In this document: piece by piece, positions 1-14,110 of the stretch
Layout: every line of letters begins with the position of its first letter
Numbering within the stretch: position 1 is the first letter of the stretch
Assembly: GCA_030592245.1 (NCBI GenBank)
Contig: JAUVJV010000012.1
Location: 1-14,703, forward strand
Reading direction: 5' to 3'
DNA length: 14,703 nt
DNA from: Candidatus Eiseniibacteriota bacterium
GTDB taxonomy: Bacteria; Arandabacterota; Arandabacteria; Arandabacterales; Arandabacteraceae
The notes under the pieces: generated by a model
What the model was told of the DNA's origin: nothing
Databases searched by the model: none
Seen by the model: only the letters and a program-made list of their open reading frames with translations
Program-made: the position numbers and the translations under genes

Positions 1-203
1 ACGTGAGCCACCGCTATAGTGATGCCTCGCTCCTTCTCTTCCGGAGCATTGTCGATCGAGTCAAAAGAGCGTACCTCTGCAAATCCCTTCTGGCTCAAGC
101 ACATCGTGATCGCACTAGTAAGCGTAGTCTTGCCATGATCGATGTGACCGATCGTACATACGTTAATATGTGGCTTCGTACGCTCAAACTTCGCCTTTGC
201 CAT
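1..203 (-). CDS. tuf: Elongation factor Tu, N-terminal fragment (runs off the left edge)
   Basis: This is the start of an EF-Tu gene; 67 codons plus two bases are visible before the window ends. EF-Tu is the cytoplasmic GTPase that delivers aminoacyl-tRNA to the ribosome. The protein opens MAKAKFERTKPHINV, the classic EF-Tu start. It has the P-loop GHIDHGKT at residues 19-26 and the switch I stretch EEKERGIT with the Mg-binding Thr at 62. The ATG at 203 lies 28 bp after the fusA stop, and a GAGGG ribosome site sits about 7 nt upstream. It is the last gene seen in the operon. Odd points: Cys16 stands where bacterial EF-Tu almost always has Gly (NVGTIGH), and residues 30-40 (SAITMCLSQKG) drift from the usual AAITKVLA pattern. 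Threonine codons are ACG or ACT, never ACC. The rest of the gene, with the other GTPase motifs and domains II and III, is outside the window. Confidence 0.96.
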   Translation of the reverse strand, partial: MAKAKFERTKPHINVCTIGHIDHGKTTLTSAITMCLSQKGFAEVRSFDSIDNAPEEKERGITIAVAH

Positions 204-231
204 CTCCGTCCCTCATCAATCACCTCAATGG

Positions 232-2319
232 TCAGATCATACCATTGATCCTTGCCGACATCCGTTCGGCAAGGCGCTTAGGCACTTCCTCGTAATGTGA
301 GAATTCCATAGTGAACAGGGCCCTGCCCTGCGTTGCCGATCTTAAGCCCGTGGCATAACCGAACATCTCCGAGAGCGGGACTGTGGCCTTCACCACATGC
401 CCGTCGGCTCTCATCAGGCTGCCGCTTACCTTGCCACGCCTTGTATTCAGGTCGCCGATCACGTCGCCCACGTACTCCTCGGGCGCCACGATTTCAACGT
501 TCATGACCGGCTCCATTATTATTGGCTTTCCATGTATGATGGCGTCCCGCACCGCTATCGCGGACGCGATCTTGTAGGCCACCTCGGTGGAATCCTGCTC
601 GTGATAGCTTCCACCCACCAGGCGGGCCTTCACGTCGACCACCTTATAACCCGCGAGCACCCCGTTCTCCAGCGAGTCGTGCACGCTCTGCTCGATCGCC
701 GGTATCATGTTCTTCGGAATGGTCTCGGGGCCGACCCCTGAGAAGAACTCGAAGCCTGAGCCGCGGGGCCCCGGCTCGATCTTGAGCACCACGTGGCCGA
801 ACTGACCCTTGCTGGTTCCTGCGCCCGGCTTGGCGAACCGGCCCTCGCCCTTCGCCGCCTCGGTGATGGTCTCGCGATAGGACACTTGCGGCCTGCCAAC
901 ATTGGCCTTCACCCCAAACTCCCGGATCATCCTGTCCACCAGGACTTCCAGGTGGAGCTCGCCCATCCCCGAGATCACGGTCTGCCCGCTCTCCTCATCG
1001 ACGCGCACCCTGAAGGTGGGGTCTTCCTCGGCCAGCCGGTTAAGCGATGTCGACAGCTTTTCCTGGTCCGCCCTGGTCTTGGGTTCGATGGCCACGGTTA
1101 TGACCGGCTCCGGAAAGACCATCGGCTCAAAGGTGATGGGATACTTATTGTCACAGAGCGTATCTCCCGTGAAACTCTTCTTCAGGCCCACCACGGCCAC
1201 GATATCACCCGCGAAAGCGCAAGCGAGCTCCTCCCGCTTGTTGGCATGCATCATGAGGATCTTGGCTATCCTCTCCCTGTGCCGCCTTCCGGCGTTGTAT
1301 GTGCTCATCCCCGTCGTCATCTTCCCGGAATAGACGCGTATATACGAGAGCTTGCCCACGAACGGGTCGCTAATGATCTTAAATACCAGTCCCGAGAAGG
1401 GCTCATCATCGCTCGGCCTGCGCCTGAGCTCCTCGCCTGTCCTCGGGTTCACACCCTCGACCGGCGGCTTATCAAGCGGTGACGGCAGGTAGTCAATAAC
1501 GGCATCAAGCACCTTCTGAACGCCCTTGTTTCTCAAGGCCGCCCCGCAGAGCACGGGCATCACCTCGGCCGTAAGCACGGCTTTCCTCAACGCCCTCTTC
1601 AGCCGCCCATTGTCCGCTTCCTGGCCCTCCAGGTACTGGGACATGAGCTTATCATCATAATCGGTAAGGGTCTCGATGAGCCTGTCCCGCCTCAAGGCGG
1701 CCTCGTCGGCATACTTCTCGGGGATATCGGCGACTTCGAAATTCATGCCGAAAGAGTCCTCATCATAGATGTATGCTTTCATGTCTATAAGATCGATGAT
1801 CCCCTCGAGCTCCTTGCTCGAGCCCATGGGCATCTCCACGGGCACCGCATTCGAACCCAGGTTGTTGCGCATCATGTCCACGGCCCGGTCGAAGTCCGCC
1901 CCCAGCCGGTCCATCTTATTGACGAAGGCTATCCGCGGCACCTGGTACCTGTCAGCCTGGCGCCATACAGTCTCGCTCTGAGGCTCGACGCCGCCGACCG
2001 CACAGAACACCACGACCGCCCCGTCCAGCACTCTTAAGGAGCGCTCCACCTCGATGGTGAAGTCAACATGACCCGGGGTGTCTATTATGTTCACACGATG
2101 GTCGCGCCAAACACATGAGGTAGCAGCAGAGGTGATGGTGATGCCTCGCTCCCTCTCGATCTCCATCCAGTCCATCGTCGCCGCCCCGTCATCGACCTCA
2201 CCCATCCTGTGGACCCTTCCGGTGTAATAGAGAATGCGTTCGGTCAGCGTGGTCTTGCCCGCATCGATATGCGCGGCAATTCCGATGTTCCGGGTTTTCT
2301 CTAAAGCAAACCGTCTCAT
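232..2319 (-). CDS. fusA: Elongation factor G
   Basis: EF-G is the ribosomal translocase GTPase, which moves tRNA and mRNA after peptide-bond formation and splits ribosomes with RRF. Counting from the chosen ATG at 2319 (695 aa, usual family length), the G domain shows P-loop AHIDAGKT at 16-23, switch I RGITITSAATS, DTPGH at 80-84 and NKMD at 134-137. The domain III motif ISGMGELHLEV and the domain IV tip SYHEQDST follow, and the C-terminus carries the typical TQGRALFTMEFSHYEEVP. An in-frame ATG at 2361 would add 14 residues. I prefer 2319 because MRRFALEKTRNIG aligns with the family start (MAREFSLEKTRNIG) and a GAGGT lies about 11 nt upstream; neither ribosome site is strong. It follows rpsG by 33-75 bp and precedes tuf by 28 bp. 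It looks like the canonical housekeeping EF-G, not a divergent paralogue. One conserved domain IV loop is altered (see findings). Confidence 0.97.
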   Translation of the reverse strand: MRRFALEKTRNIGIAAHIDAGKTTLTERILYYTGRVHRMGEVDDGAATMDWMEIERERGITITSAATSCVWRDHRVNIIDTPGHVDFTIEVERSLRVLDGAVVVFCAVGGVEPQSETVWRQADRYQVPRIAFVNKMDRLGADFDRAVDMMRNNLGSNAVPVEMPMGSSKELEGIIDLIDMKAYIYDEDSFGMNFEVADIPEKYADEAALRRDRLIETLTDYDDKLMSQYLEGQEADNGRLKRALRKAVLTAEVMPVLCGAALRNKGVQKVLDAVIDYLPSPLDKPPVEGVNPRTGEELRRRPSDDEPFSGLVFKIISDPFVGKLSYIRVYSGKMTTGMSTYNAGRRHRERIAKILMMHANKREELACAFAGDIVAVVGLKKSFTGDTLCDNKYPITFEPMVFPEPVITVAIEPKTRADQEKLSTSLNRLAEEDPTFRVRVDEESGQTVISGMGELHLEVLVDRMIREFGVKANVGRPQVSYRETITEAAKGEGRFAKPGAGTSKGQFGHVVLKIEPGPRGSGFEFFSGVGPETIPKNMIPAIEQSVHDSLENGVLAGYKVVDVKARLVGGSYHEQDSTEVAYKIASAIAVRDAIIHGKPIIMEPVMNVEIVAPEEYVGDVIGDLNTRRGKVSGSLMRADGHVVKATVPLSEMFGYATGLRSATQGRALFTMEFSHYEEVPKRLAERMSARINGMI

Positions 2320-2394
2320 CTTATCCACCGACCTCGCACTTTCTTTTGCTGCGACCCTCATCTAAACACATCCCTGTAAGTACACTTACCCCGT

Positions 2395-2865
2395 CTACCA
2401 CTTGTAATGGGCGAACGCCTTGTTGGCCTCGGCCATCCTGTGCGTGTCTTCCTTCTTCTTAATGGCGCCACCCTCGTTCTTGGAAGCAGCCACCAGCTCC
2501 GAAGCAAGGCACTCCTGCATGGTGTGTTCGTTCCTTGCTCTCGCATTGGACAAGATCCAGCGAATCGCAAGGGCCGCCCTGCGTTCGTGCCGCACTTCCA
2601 TCGGGACCTGATAGGTCGCCCCTCCAACCCTGCGCGGGCGCACCTCGAGCACCGGCTTCACATTGCTTAAGGCCTGCTTGAAGACCTGTATCCCCGCCTG
2701 TCCCGTGCGCTTCTCGATCAGGTCCAGGCTGTTATAGAAGGTCCTCTCGGCAGTGCTCCGCTTGCCGCGCTTCATCAGTGAGCTTATGAACTTGGTCACA
2801 AGCTCGCTGTTGTGTTTGGAATCAGGCGGCACTTCTCTCTTCTTAACCAGTTTCCTTCTAGGCAT
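2395..2865 (-). CDS. rpsG: 30S ribosomal protein S7
   Basis: S7 binds the 3' major domain of 16S rRNA and starts assembly of the small-subunit head, close to the mRNA exit and E site. The 156-residue product has the normal family length and opens MPRRKLVKKREVPPDSKHNS. It contains the highly conserved helix and loop RPRRVGGATYQVPMEV and the downstream RRALAIRWIL segment, and ends AEANKAFAHYKW. The ATG at 2865 has a GAGGAT ribosome site six bases upstream and lies 16 bp after the rpsL stop. In E. coli S7 is the translational repressor of its own str operon, acting at the rpsL-rpsG gap. Here that gap is only 16 bp, so an E. coli-style S7 operator in the spacer is unlikely, although coupling to rpsL translation is plausible. 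I see nothing unusual in the protein. Confidence 0.98.
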   Translation of the reverse strand: MPRRKLVKKREVPPDSKHNSELVTKFISSLMKRGKRSTAERTFYNSLDLIEKRTGQAGIQVFKQALSNVKPVLEVRPRRVGGATYQVPMEVRHERRAALAIRWILSNARARNEHTMQECLASELVAASKNEGGAIKKKEDTHRMAEANKAFAHYKW

Positions 2866-2881
2866 AACTCAATCCTCGCTG

Positions 2882-3274
2882 CTAGCCACCAGCCGGAGTC
2901 TGCGACTTCTTCATCTTGGTCCCGTACTTGGACCGGGACTTCTTCCTGTCGTCGACACCGCTGGTATCCAGGGCTCCCCTGATGATGTGATACCTGACAC
3001 CGGGCAGATCCTTTACTCGGCCGCCTCGCACAAGCACGATCGAGTGCTCCTGCAGGTTGTGGCCCTCGCCCGGAATATACGCTGTTACCTCAATGCCGTT
3101 TGTCAGCCTCACCCTCGTCACCTTGCGGAGAGCGGAGTTAGGCTTCTTGGGCGTTGTGGTGTAAACCCTTGTGCAGACGCCCCGCTTCTGCGGGCAGCCT
3201 CCCAGGGCCGGCGCCTTGGTCTTGCTCTTATGGACCCGCCTGCCATGTCGTATCAGCTGACTGATTGTCGGCAA
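2882..3274 (-). CDS. rpsL: 30S ribosomal protein S12 (TTG start)
   Basis: S12 lines the decoding centre of the 30S subunit, where it monitors codon-anticodon pairing. The 130-residue protein starts MPTISQLIRHGRRV. It has CPQKRGVCTRVYTTTPKKPNSALRK and the PGEGHNLQEHS and GGRVKDLPGVRYH blocks of the family. Lys43 and Lys88, the common sites of streptomycin-resistance mutations (E. coli numbering, which fits here directly), are both unmutated. Asp89, the residue methylthiolated by RimO in many bacteria, is also present. The start codon is TTG. It is supported by the exact S12 N-terminus and by GGAGGTG eight bases upstream, and no ATG or GTG fits. It lies 26 bp after rpoC and 16 bp before rpsG, so polymerase and str segments appear joined. 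There is no L7Ae-like gene between rpoC and rpsL as in Bacillus. Confidence 0.98.
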   Translation of the reverse strand: MPTISQLIRHGRRVHKSKTKAPALGGCPQKRGVCTRVYTTTPKKPNSALRKVTRVRLTNGIEVTAYIPGEGHNLQEHSIVLVRGGRVKDLPGVRYHIIRGALDTSGVDDRKKSRSKYGTKMKKSQTPAGG

Positions 3275-3282
3275 ACCTTAAA

Positions 3283-3289
3283 CACCTCC
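3283..3289 (-). promoter_or_regulatory. Strong ribosome binding site that fixes the rpsL TTG start
   Basis: GGAGGTG, a seven-base match to the anti-Shine-Dalgarno complement, stands eight bases before the TTG at 3274. It is among the best ribosome sites in the window and makes up for the weak start codon. It decides the S12 start, since no ATG or GTG in that frame yields the conserved N-terminus. Confidence 0.85.
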
Positions 3290-3300
3290 GTTACTTAAGA

Positions 3301-7386
<4,086 letters not shown>

Positions 7387-7393
7387 AGAGTTT

Positions 7394-7400
7394 ACCTCCC
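7394..7400 (-). promoter_or_regulatory. Ribosome binding site for the rpoC GTG start
   Basis: GGGAGGT lies seven bases before the GTG at 7386, inside the 17-bp rpoB-rpoC spacer. It supports the GTG as the real start of beta'. A short spacer with a strong site fits the near-equal output of beta and beta' that the polymerase needs. Confidence 0.8.
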
Positions 7401-7403
7401 TGG

Positions 7404-11171
<3,768 letters not shown>

Positions 11172-11200
11172 AAGGTCACCGTACTCCTAGTAGAGCAGTT

Positions 11201-11599
11201 TTACTTAACCTCAACAGTGGCACCGACCTCTTCGAGTTTCGTCTTGATTTCATGGGCATCTTCCTTGGCGATACCCTCTTTGACTGCCTTGGGAGCACCC
11301 TCGACCAGGTCCTTCGCCTCCTTGAGGCCCAGACCCGTGATGGCTCTCACAACCTTGATAACCTGGAGCTTCTTCTCTCCGAATGCGGTCAGGATCACGT
11401 CGAAAGCGGTCTGCTCCTCTTCCACCGCGACTTCCCCACCACCTGCGCCTGCAACGGCACCCATAGGCATGGCCGCCATCGGAGTCACTCCGAACTTCTC
11501 ACTGAGCGCCTTGGCAAGATCGGCCAGCTCGAGCGCGGTAAGCTGCTCGATCATCTCTATGATCTTGTCAATGTTGCCCGTATCTTCTGCCTTTGTCAT
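11201..11599 (-). CDS. rplL: 50S ribosomal protein L7/L12
   Basis: L7/L12 is the multi-copy stalk protein of the large subunit that recruits and stimulates EF-Tu, EF-G, IF2 and RF3. The 132 residues fall into three parts. Residues 1-38 are an N-terminal dimerisation and L10-binding segment (IEMIEQLTALELADLAKAL). Residues 39-64 are a flexible hinge rich in Ala, Gly and Met. Residues 65-132 are the globular C-terminal domain with FDVILTAFGEKKLQVIKVVR and GLGLKEAKDLVEGAP, which contact the factors. The length is slightly above the usual 120-128 because of a few extra N-terminal residues. The ATG at 11599 has GGAGGTG only four bases upstream. That is one of the best sites in the operon and fits the higher copy number of L12. 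It lies 36 bp after rplJ and 29 bp before rpoB. Confidence 0.98.
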   Translation of the reverse strand: MTKAEDTGNIDKIIEMIEQLTALELADLAKALSEKFGVTPMAAMPMGAVAGAGGGEVAVEEEQTAFDVILTAFGEKKLQVIKVVRAITGLGLKEAKDLVEGAPKAVKEGIAKEDAHEIKTKLEEVGATVEVK

Positions 11600-11603
11600 C
11601 TTC

Positions 11604-11610
11604 CACCTCC
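11604..11610 (-). promoter_or_regulatory. Strong ribosome binding site of rplL
   Basis: GGAGGTG lies four bases before the rplL ATG. The site is strong where that of rplJ, just upstream, is weak. This fits the known need for several L12 copies per L10 in the stalk, achieved here by translation since both genes are on one message. The stoichiometric reading is inference. Confidence 0.75.
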
Positions 11611-11635
11611 GTCAAACCTTGATTGGCAGTAATCT

Positions 11636-12181
11636 TTAAGAGGAACCTTCCGCCTTCTGGGAAGCCTGCTCCAGAATCGAAATAAGGTTCCTCAACACTC
11701 CTTCCAATGTGAAAACAAGCTGTGCCATGGGACTCTCGACGGCCCCGATGACCTGCGCTATCAGTCCTTCCTTCGAAGGCAACACGGCTATCCGGCGGAT
11801 CTCCTCCGGCGTGAACATCCTGCCTTCCAAATAACCCGCCTTGAAGGCGGGTTTCTGCACGCCCCTCCTGAACTCGGCAATCACCCTGGCGGGCGCTATC
11901 GAGTCGCTCTCACTCATGGCAACCGCCACGGGGCCCTGGAAGTGCTCTTCGAGCTCGTCGAGATCGGCCGCGCGGGCAGCCAGCCGCGCAAGCGTGTTCT
12001 TGATGACCCGGTACTCAACATGGGCTTCCCGGCACTTACGCCTGAGGTTATTTGCCTCCTCCACCGTAAGCCCGGTAAAGTCCGCAAGGATGATGCCGGC
12101 GGCATCGCTGAATTTCTTCTTCAGTACCTCTACCGCTTCAGCCTTGTCTGGTCTTACCGCTTTCTTCTCTGGACTTGCCAT
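11636..12181 (-). CDS. rplJ: 50S ribosomal protein L10
   Basis: L10 anchors the L7/L12 stalk to 23S rRNA next to L11. Its N-terminal domain binds rRNA and its C-terminal helix carries L12 dimers. The product shows the family features: a basic N-terminus, AAGIILADFTGLTVEEANNLRRK, YRVIKNTLARLA, the central FQGPVAVAMS block, and a C-terminal helix ending SILEQASQKAEGSS. I place the start at ATG 12181 (181 aa). A GTG three codons upstream at 12190 would give 184 aa but has no ribosome site, whereas GGGTGGAG precedes the ATG closely. The rplA stop is only 12 bp away (3 bp if GTG is used), so translation of rplJ is probably coupled to rplA. In E. coli and Bacillus a structured L10 leader precedes rplJ and mediates feedback by L10-L12; here the spacer cannot hold one. 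The protein itself looks ordinary. Confidence 0.97.
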   Translation of the reverse strand: MASPEKKAVRPDKAEAVEVLKKKFSDAAGIILADFTGLTVEEANNLRRKCREAHVEYRVIKNTLARLAARAADLDELEEHFQGPVAVAMSESDSIAPARVIAEFRRGVQKPAFKAGYLEGRMFTPEEIRRIAVLPSKEGLIAQVIGAVESPMAQLVFTLEGVLRNLISILEQASQKAEGSS

Positions 12182-12184
12182 TTT

Positions 12185-12192
12185 CTCCACCC
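12185..12192 (-). promoter_or_regulatory. Ribosome site deciding the rplJ start
   Basis: GGGTGGAG overlaps the alternative GTG codon at 12190 and ends three bases before ATG 12181. Counting from its GGTG core the spacing is about six. Upstream of the GTG itself (TGAAGATGTAGCGG) there is no convincing site, so the ATG is preferred. The site begins two bases past the rplA stop codon. Confidence 0.6.
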
Positions 12193-12193
12193 G

Positions 12194-12898
12194 CTACATC
12201 TTCAGAGCAGCAACTTCGGTCATGTGATCGATCCTCACTCCCGGTCCCATCGTGGAACTCAGGGTCAGGCTCTTTATGTACTGGCCCTTGGCGGCCGACG
12301 GCTTGGCCCGCAAGATCTCGCCCAGGAGCACCTTGGCGTTCTCCTTGAGCTGCTCCGGGCCGAAGGAAACCTTGCCCACCGCCACGTGGATATTGCCGGC
12401 CTTGTCCACCCTGTACTCGACTTTGCCCGCCTTGGCTTCCTGCACTGCCTTGGCGACCTCGAATGTCACGGTCCCCGACTTGGGGTTGGGCATCAGGCCT
12501 CTCGGACCCAGGATCTTGCCCAGCTTGCCGACATCACCCATCATGTCAGGGGTCGCTATCGCGACATCGAAATCGGTCCAGCCTTCCTTGATCTTGTCTA
12601 TGAACTCATTACTGCCTACGAAATCCGCTCCCGCCTCCTGCGCCTCTTTCTCTTTCTCGCCACGGGTGAGCACGAGTATCTTCACACTCTTGCCGGTCCC
12701 GTGAGGCAGGACCACGGTTCCTCTAACCTGCTGATCAGCTTTCTTGGGATCCACGTTGAGGTTGGCCGCAACTTCGACGCTCTCGTCGAACTTAGCAGTG
12801 GCAGCCTCCTTCACCAGTCCGATAGCCTCGGCCAGCGAATAGAGCTTATCCCTGTCCATCTTCTCAGCAGCAGAATTGTAACGCTTGCCCCTTTTCAT
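12194..12898 (-). CDS. rplA: 50S ribosomal protein L1
   Basis: L1 forms the mobile L1 stalk of the large subunit, which moves the deacylated tRNA out of the E site. In many bacteria it also represses its own L11-L1 message. The 234 residues open MKRGKRYNSAAEKMDRDKLYSL, as expected for the family. They carry FDESVEVAANLNVDPKKADQQVRG, the LPHGTGKSVKILVL block, and the RNA-binding signature LGKILGPRGLMPNPKSGTV. The C-terminus ends KSLTLSSTMGPGVRID. The length is normal. The ATG at 12898 is preceded by a modest purine-rich AAGGCGGG and an AAAAAGG that runs into the ATG; the start rests mainly on family alignment. The gene is 18 bp after rplK and 3-12 bp before rplJ. I did not recognise an L1-binding mRNA mimic, and the 9-bp spacer before rplK leaves little room for one outside coding sequence. 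Confidence 0.98.
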   Translation of the reverse strand: MKRGKRYNSAAEKMDRDKLYSLAEAIGLVKEAATAKFDESVEVAANLNVDPKKADQQVRGTVVLPHGTGKSVKILVLTRGEKEKEAQEAGADFVGSNEFIDKIKEGWTDFDVAIATPDMMGDVGKLGKILGPRGLMPNPKSGTVTFEVAKAVQEAKAGKVEYRVDKAGNIHVAVGKVSFGPEQLKENAKVLLGEILRAKPSAAKGQYIKSLTLSSTMGPGVRIDHMTEVAALKM

Positions 12899-12916
12899 CC
12901 TTTTTCAACCCGCCTT

Positions 12917-13339
12917 CTATTCAACCTCGATGCCCATGCTCCGGGCAGTACCCTTGACCATCTCCATTGCAGCTTCAACATCGTTGGCATTGAGATCAGG
13001 CATCTTCATCTTGGCGATCTCTCTCACCTGATCAACCGTGACCTTGCCGATCTTGGTCTTGTTGGGTTCTCCGGAAGCCTTGGCGATTCCCGCGGCACGC
13101 TTGAGCAGTATCGCCGCCGGAGGGGTCTTGGTGATGAAGCTGAAAGTCCTGTTCTGGTAAACGCTTATCACCACCGGGATTATCAATCCCACGTCCTTCT
13201 TGGTCCGCGCATTAAACGCATTGCAGAACTCCATGATGTTAACACCATGCTGGCCAAGCGCCGGTCCGACCGGGGGGCCCGGAGTACCGTTGCCCGCCGG
13301 AATCTGGAGTTTGATTGTGGCCATCACGTTCTTCGCCAT
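12917..13339 (-). CDS. rplK: 50S ribosomal protein L11
   Basis: L11 sits at the base of the ribosomal stalk on the GTPase-associated region of 23S rRNA. It is the thiostrepton-binding partner and in many bacteria is needed for RelA activation. The 140-residue protein has the normal length. The N-terminal domain contains the proline-rich GTPGPPVGPALGQHGVNIMEFC helix, including the adjacent prolines linked to thiostrepton action. The C-terminal rRNA-binding domain contains TKTPPAAILLKRAAGI and KIGKVTVDQVREIAKMKMPDLN. The ATG at 13339 has AGGAG six bases upstream, and this site overlaps the nusG stop codon (spacer 9 bp). Ribosomes finishing nusG therefore sit on the L11 ribosome site, which suggests coupling. 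Downstream rplA follows after 18 bp. No unusual residues were noticed. Confidence 0.98.
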   Translation of the reverse strand: MAKNVMATIKLQIPAGNGTPGPPVGPALGQHGVNIMEFCNAFNARTKKDVGLIIPVVISVYQNRTFSFITKTPPAAILLKRAAGIAKASGEPNKTKIGKVTVDQVREIAKMKMPDLNANDVEAAMEMVKGTARSMGIEVE

Positions 13340-13348
13340 GATTCGCTC

Positions 13349-13879
13349 CTAAACACTCTCAACCTGTAAAAAATCCAGTTCCACGGGCGTCGGGCGTCCG
13401 AATATGCTCACCATCACCTTGAGTTTTCCCCGCTCCGGGTTAACCTCATCCACCACGCCCGTGAAGTCCGTGAAGGGCCCATCGATTACCCTCACGTGCT
13501 CGCCCGTCTTATAAGGAATCTCAGGGGTCGGCTTGACCTTCCCCGTATCGATAGCATCAAGTATCCTCTCAACCTCTTCTTCCCTCAAGGCCGTCGGCCT
13601 GCCCCCCACGCCCACCATCCGCGAGACGCCGGGAGTATTGTTTATTATGTGAAGCGTGTCATCCGTGAGATCCATCTCCACCAGGATATAGCTGGGAAAG
13701 AACTTCCTGGTGGTAATGGTCCGCTTCCCGTTGCGCATCTCGGTCACATTCTCCGTGGGGATGATGATCCGTGATACCGCCTCATCCAGGCTCTGGGCCG
13801 ATACTGTCTTCTCAAGGGCAGACTTCACCTTGTTCTCATGGCCCGAATACGTGTGCACAACGTACCACTTATGCGCCAT
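13349..13879 (-). CDS. nusG: Transcription termination/antitermination factor NusG
   Basis: NusG binds the beta' clamp helices of elongating RNA polymerase, reduces pausing, and links polymerase to Rho or to the ribosome through S10. The 176-residue product has the NGN domain at about 1-110 (KWYVVHTYSGHENKVKSALE, ENVTEMRNGKR, FFPSYILVEMDLTDDT, NTPGVSRMVG). A C-terminal KOW domain follows at about 125-176 (GEHVRVIDGPFTDFTGVVDEVN, then VSIFGRPTPVELDFLQVE). There is no extra inserted domain as found in some lineages. The ATG at 13879 is preceded by GGTGGAG four bases upstream. It lies 24 bp after secE and 9 bp before rplK. The secE-nusG-rplK order is nearly universal in bacteria, so this is the housekeeping NusG and not a specialised RfaH-like paralogue. 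Confidence 0.98.
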   Translation of the reverse strand: MAHKWYVVHTYSGHENKVKSALEKTVSAQSLDEAVSRIIIPTENVTEMRNGKRTITTRKFFPSYILVEMDLTDDTLHIINNTPGVSRMVGVGGRPTALREEEVERILDAIDTGKVKPTPEIPYKTGEHVRVIDGPFTDFTGVVDEVNPERGKLKVMVSIFGRPTPVELDFLQVESV

Positions 13880-13903
13880 ACCGCTCCACCAACCTCACTT
13901 CCA

Positions 13904-14089
13904 TTACCTCAGCAGCACCCCGATGATCTGAGCGAGCGCCAGGTCCACGATCCCGATGAACACCGCCATTATAAAACTCGTAATGATGACTACGGTGGTC
14001 GTAGCTCTGAGCTCCGACGGGGTAGGCCAGGTGACCTTGATCAACTCGACCTTTACCTCTTTCAGGAACTTCTTGATCTTCTCAAACAT
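13904..14089 (-). CDS. secE: Preprotein translocase subunit SecE
   Basis: SecE is the essential small membrane subunit that clamps SecY in the SecYEG protein-export channel. The 61-residue protein is the short single-span form common outside the gamma-proteobacteria, where E. coli SecE has three spans. It starts with a basic amphipathic segment, FEKIKKFLKEVKVELIKVTWPT, with the conserved W-P turn at the hinge. One hydrophobic transmembrane helix follows at about residues 31-59 (VVIITSFIMAVFIGIVDLAL onward). The ATG at 14089 has GAGGG seven bases upstream. It lies 45 bp after rpmG and 24 bp before nusG. Its place among translation genes is the conserved arrangement and carries no special functional message. 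Confidence 0.96.
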   Translation of the reverse strand: MFEKIKKFLKEVKVELIKVTWPTPSELRATTTVVIITSFIMAVFIGIVDLALAQIIGVLLR

Positions 14090-14110
14090 ACAAATTCCCT
14101 CACCCTATTC

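Noticed and set aside
3..248. 81-codon plus-strand frame at the left edge
   Set aside because: It is antisense to the tuf N-terminus, which translates to clear EF-Tu with a P-loop.
2376..2389. Inverted repeat GTAAGTACACTTAC in the rpsG-fusA spacer
   Set aside because: Six-base arms separated by only two bases cannot form a stable RNA hairpin. There is no U-run, and a single short palindrome is expected by chance. A DNA-binding site cannot be excluded but nothing supports one.
2358..2627. 89-codon minus-strand frame overlapping rpsG in another frame
   Set aside because: It lies within rpsG, is Arg-rich from frame shift of S7 codons, and has no family match.
11177..11190. Small stem UACU-AGG-AGUA at the rpoB ribosome site
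   Set aside because: Four base pairs with a three-base loop are too weak to claim regulation.
11942..13369. 475-codon plus-strand frame spanning rplJ, rplA and rplK
   Set aside because: It crosses three certain genes on the other strand and has no recognisable motif; a shadow frame.
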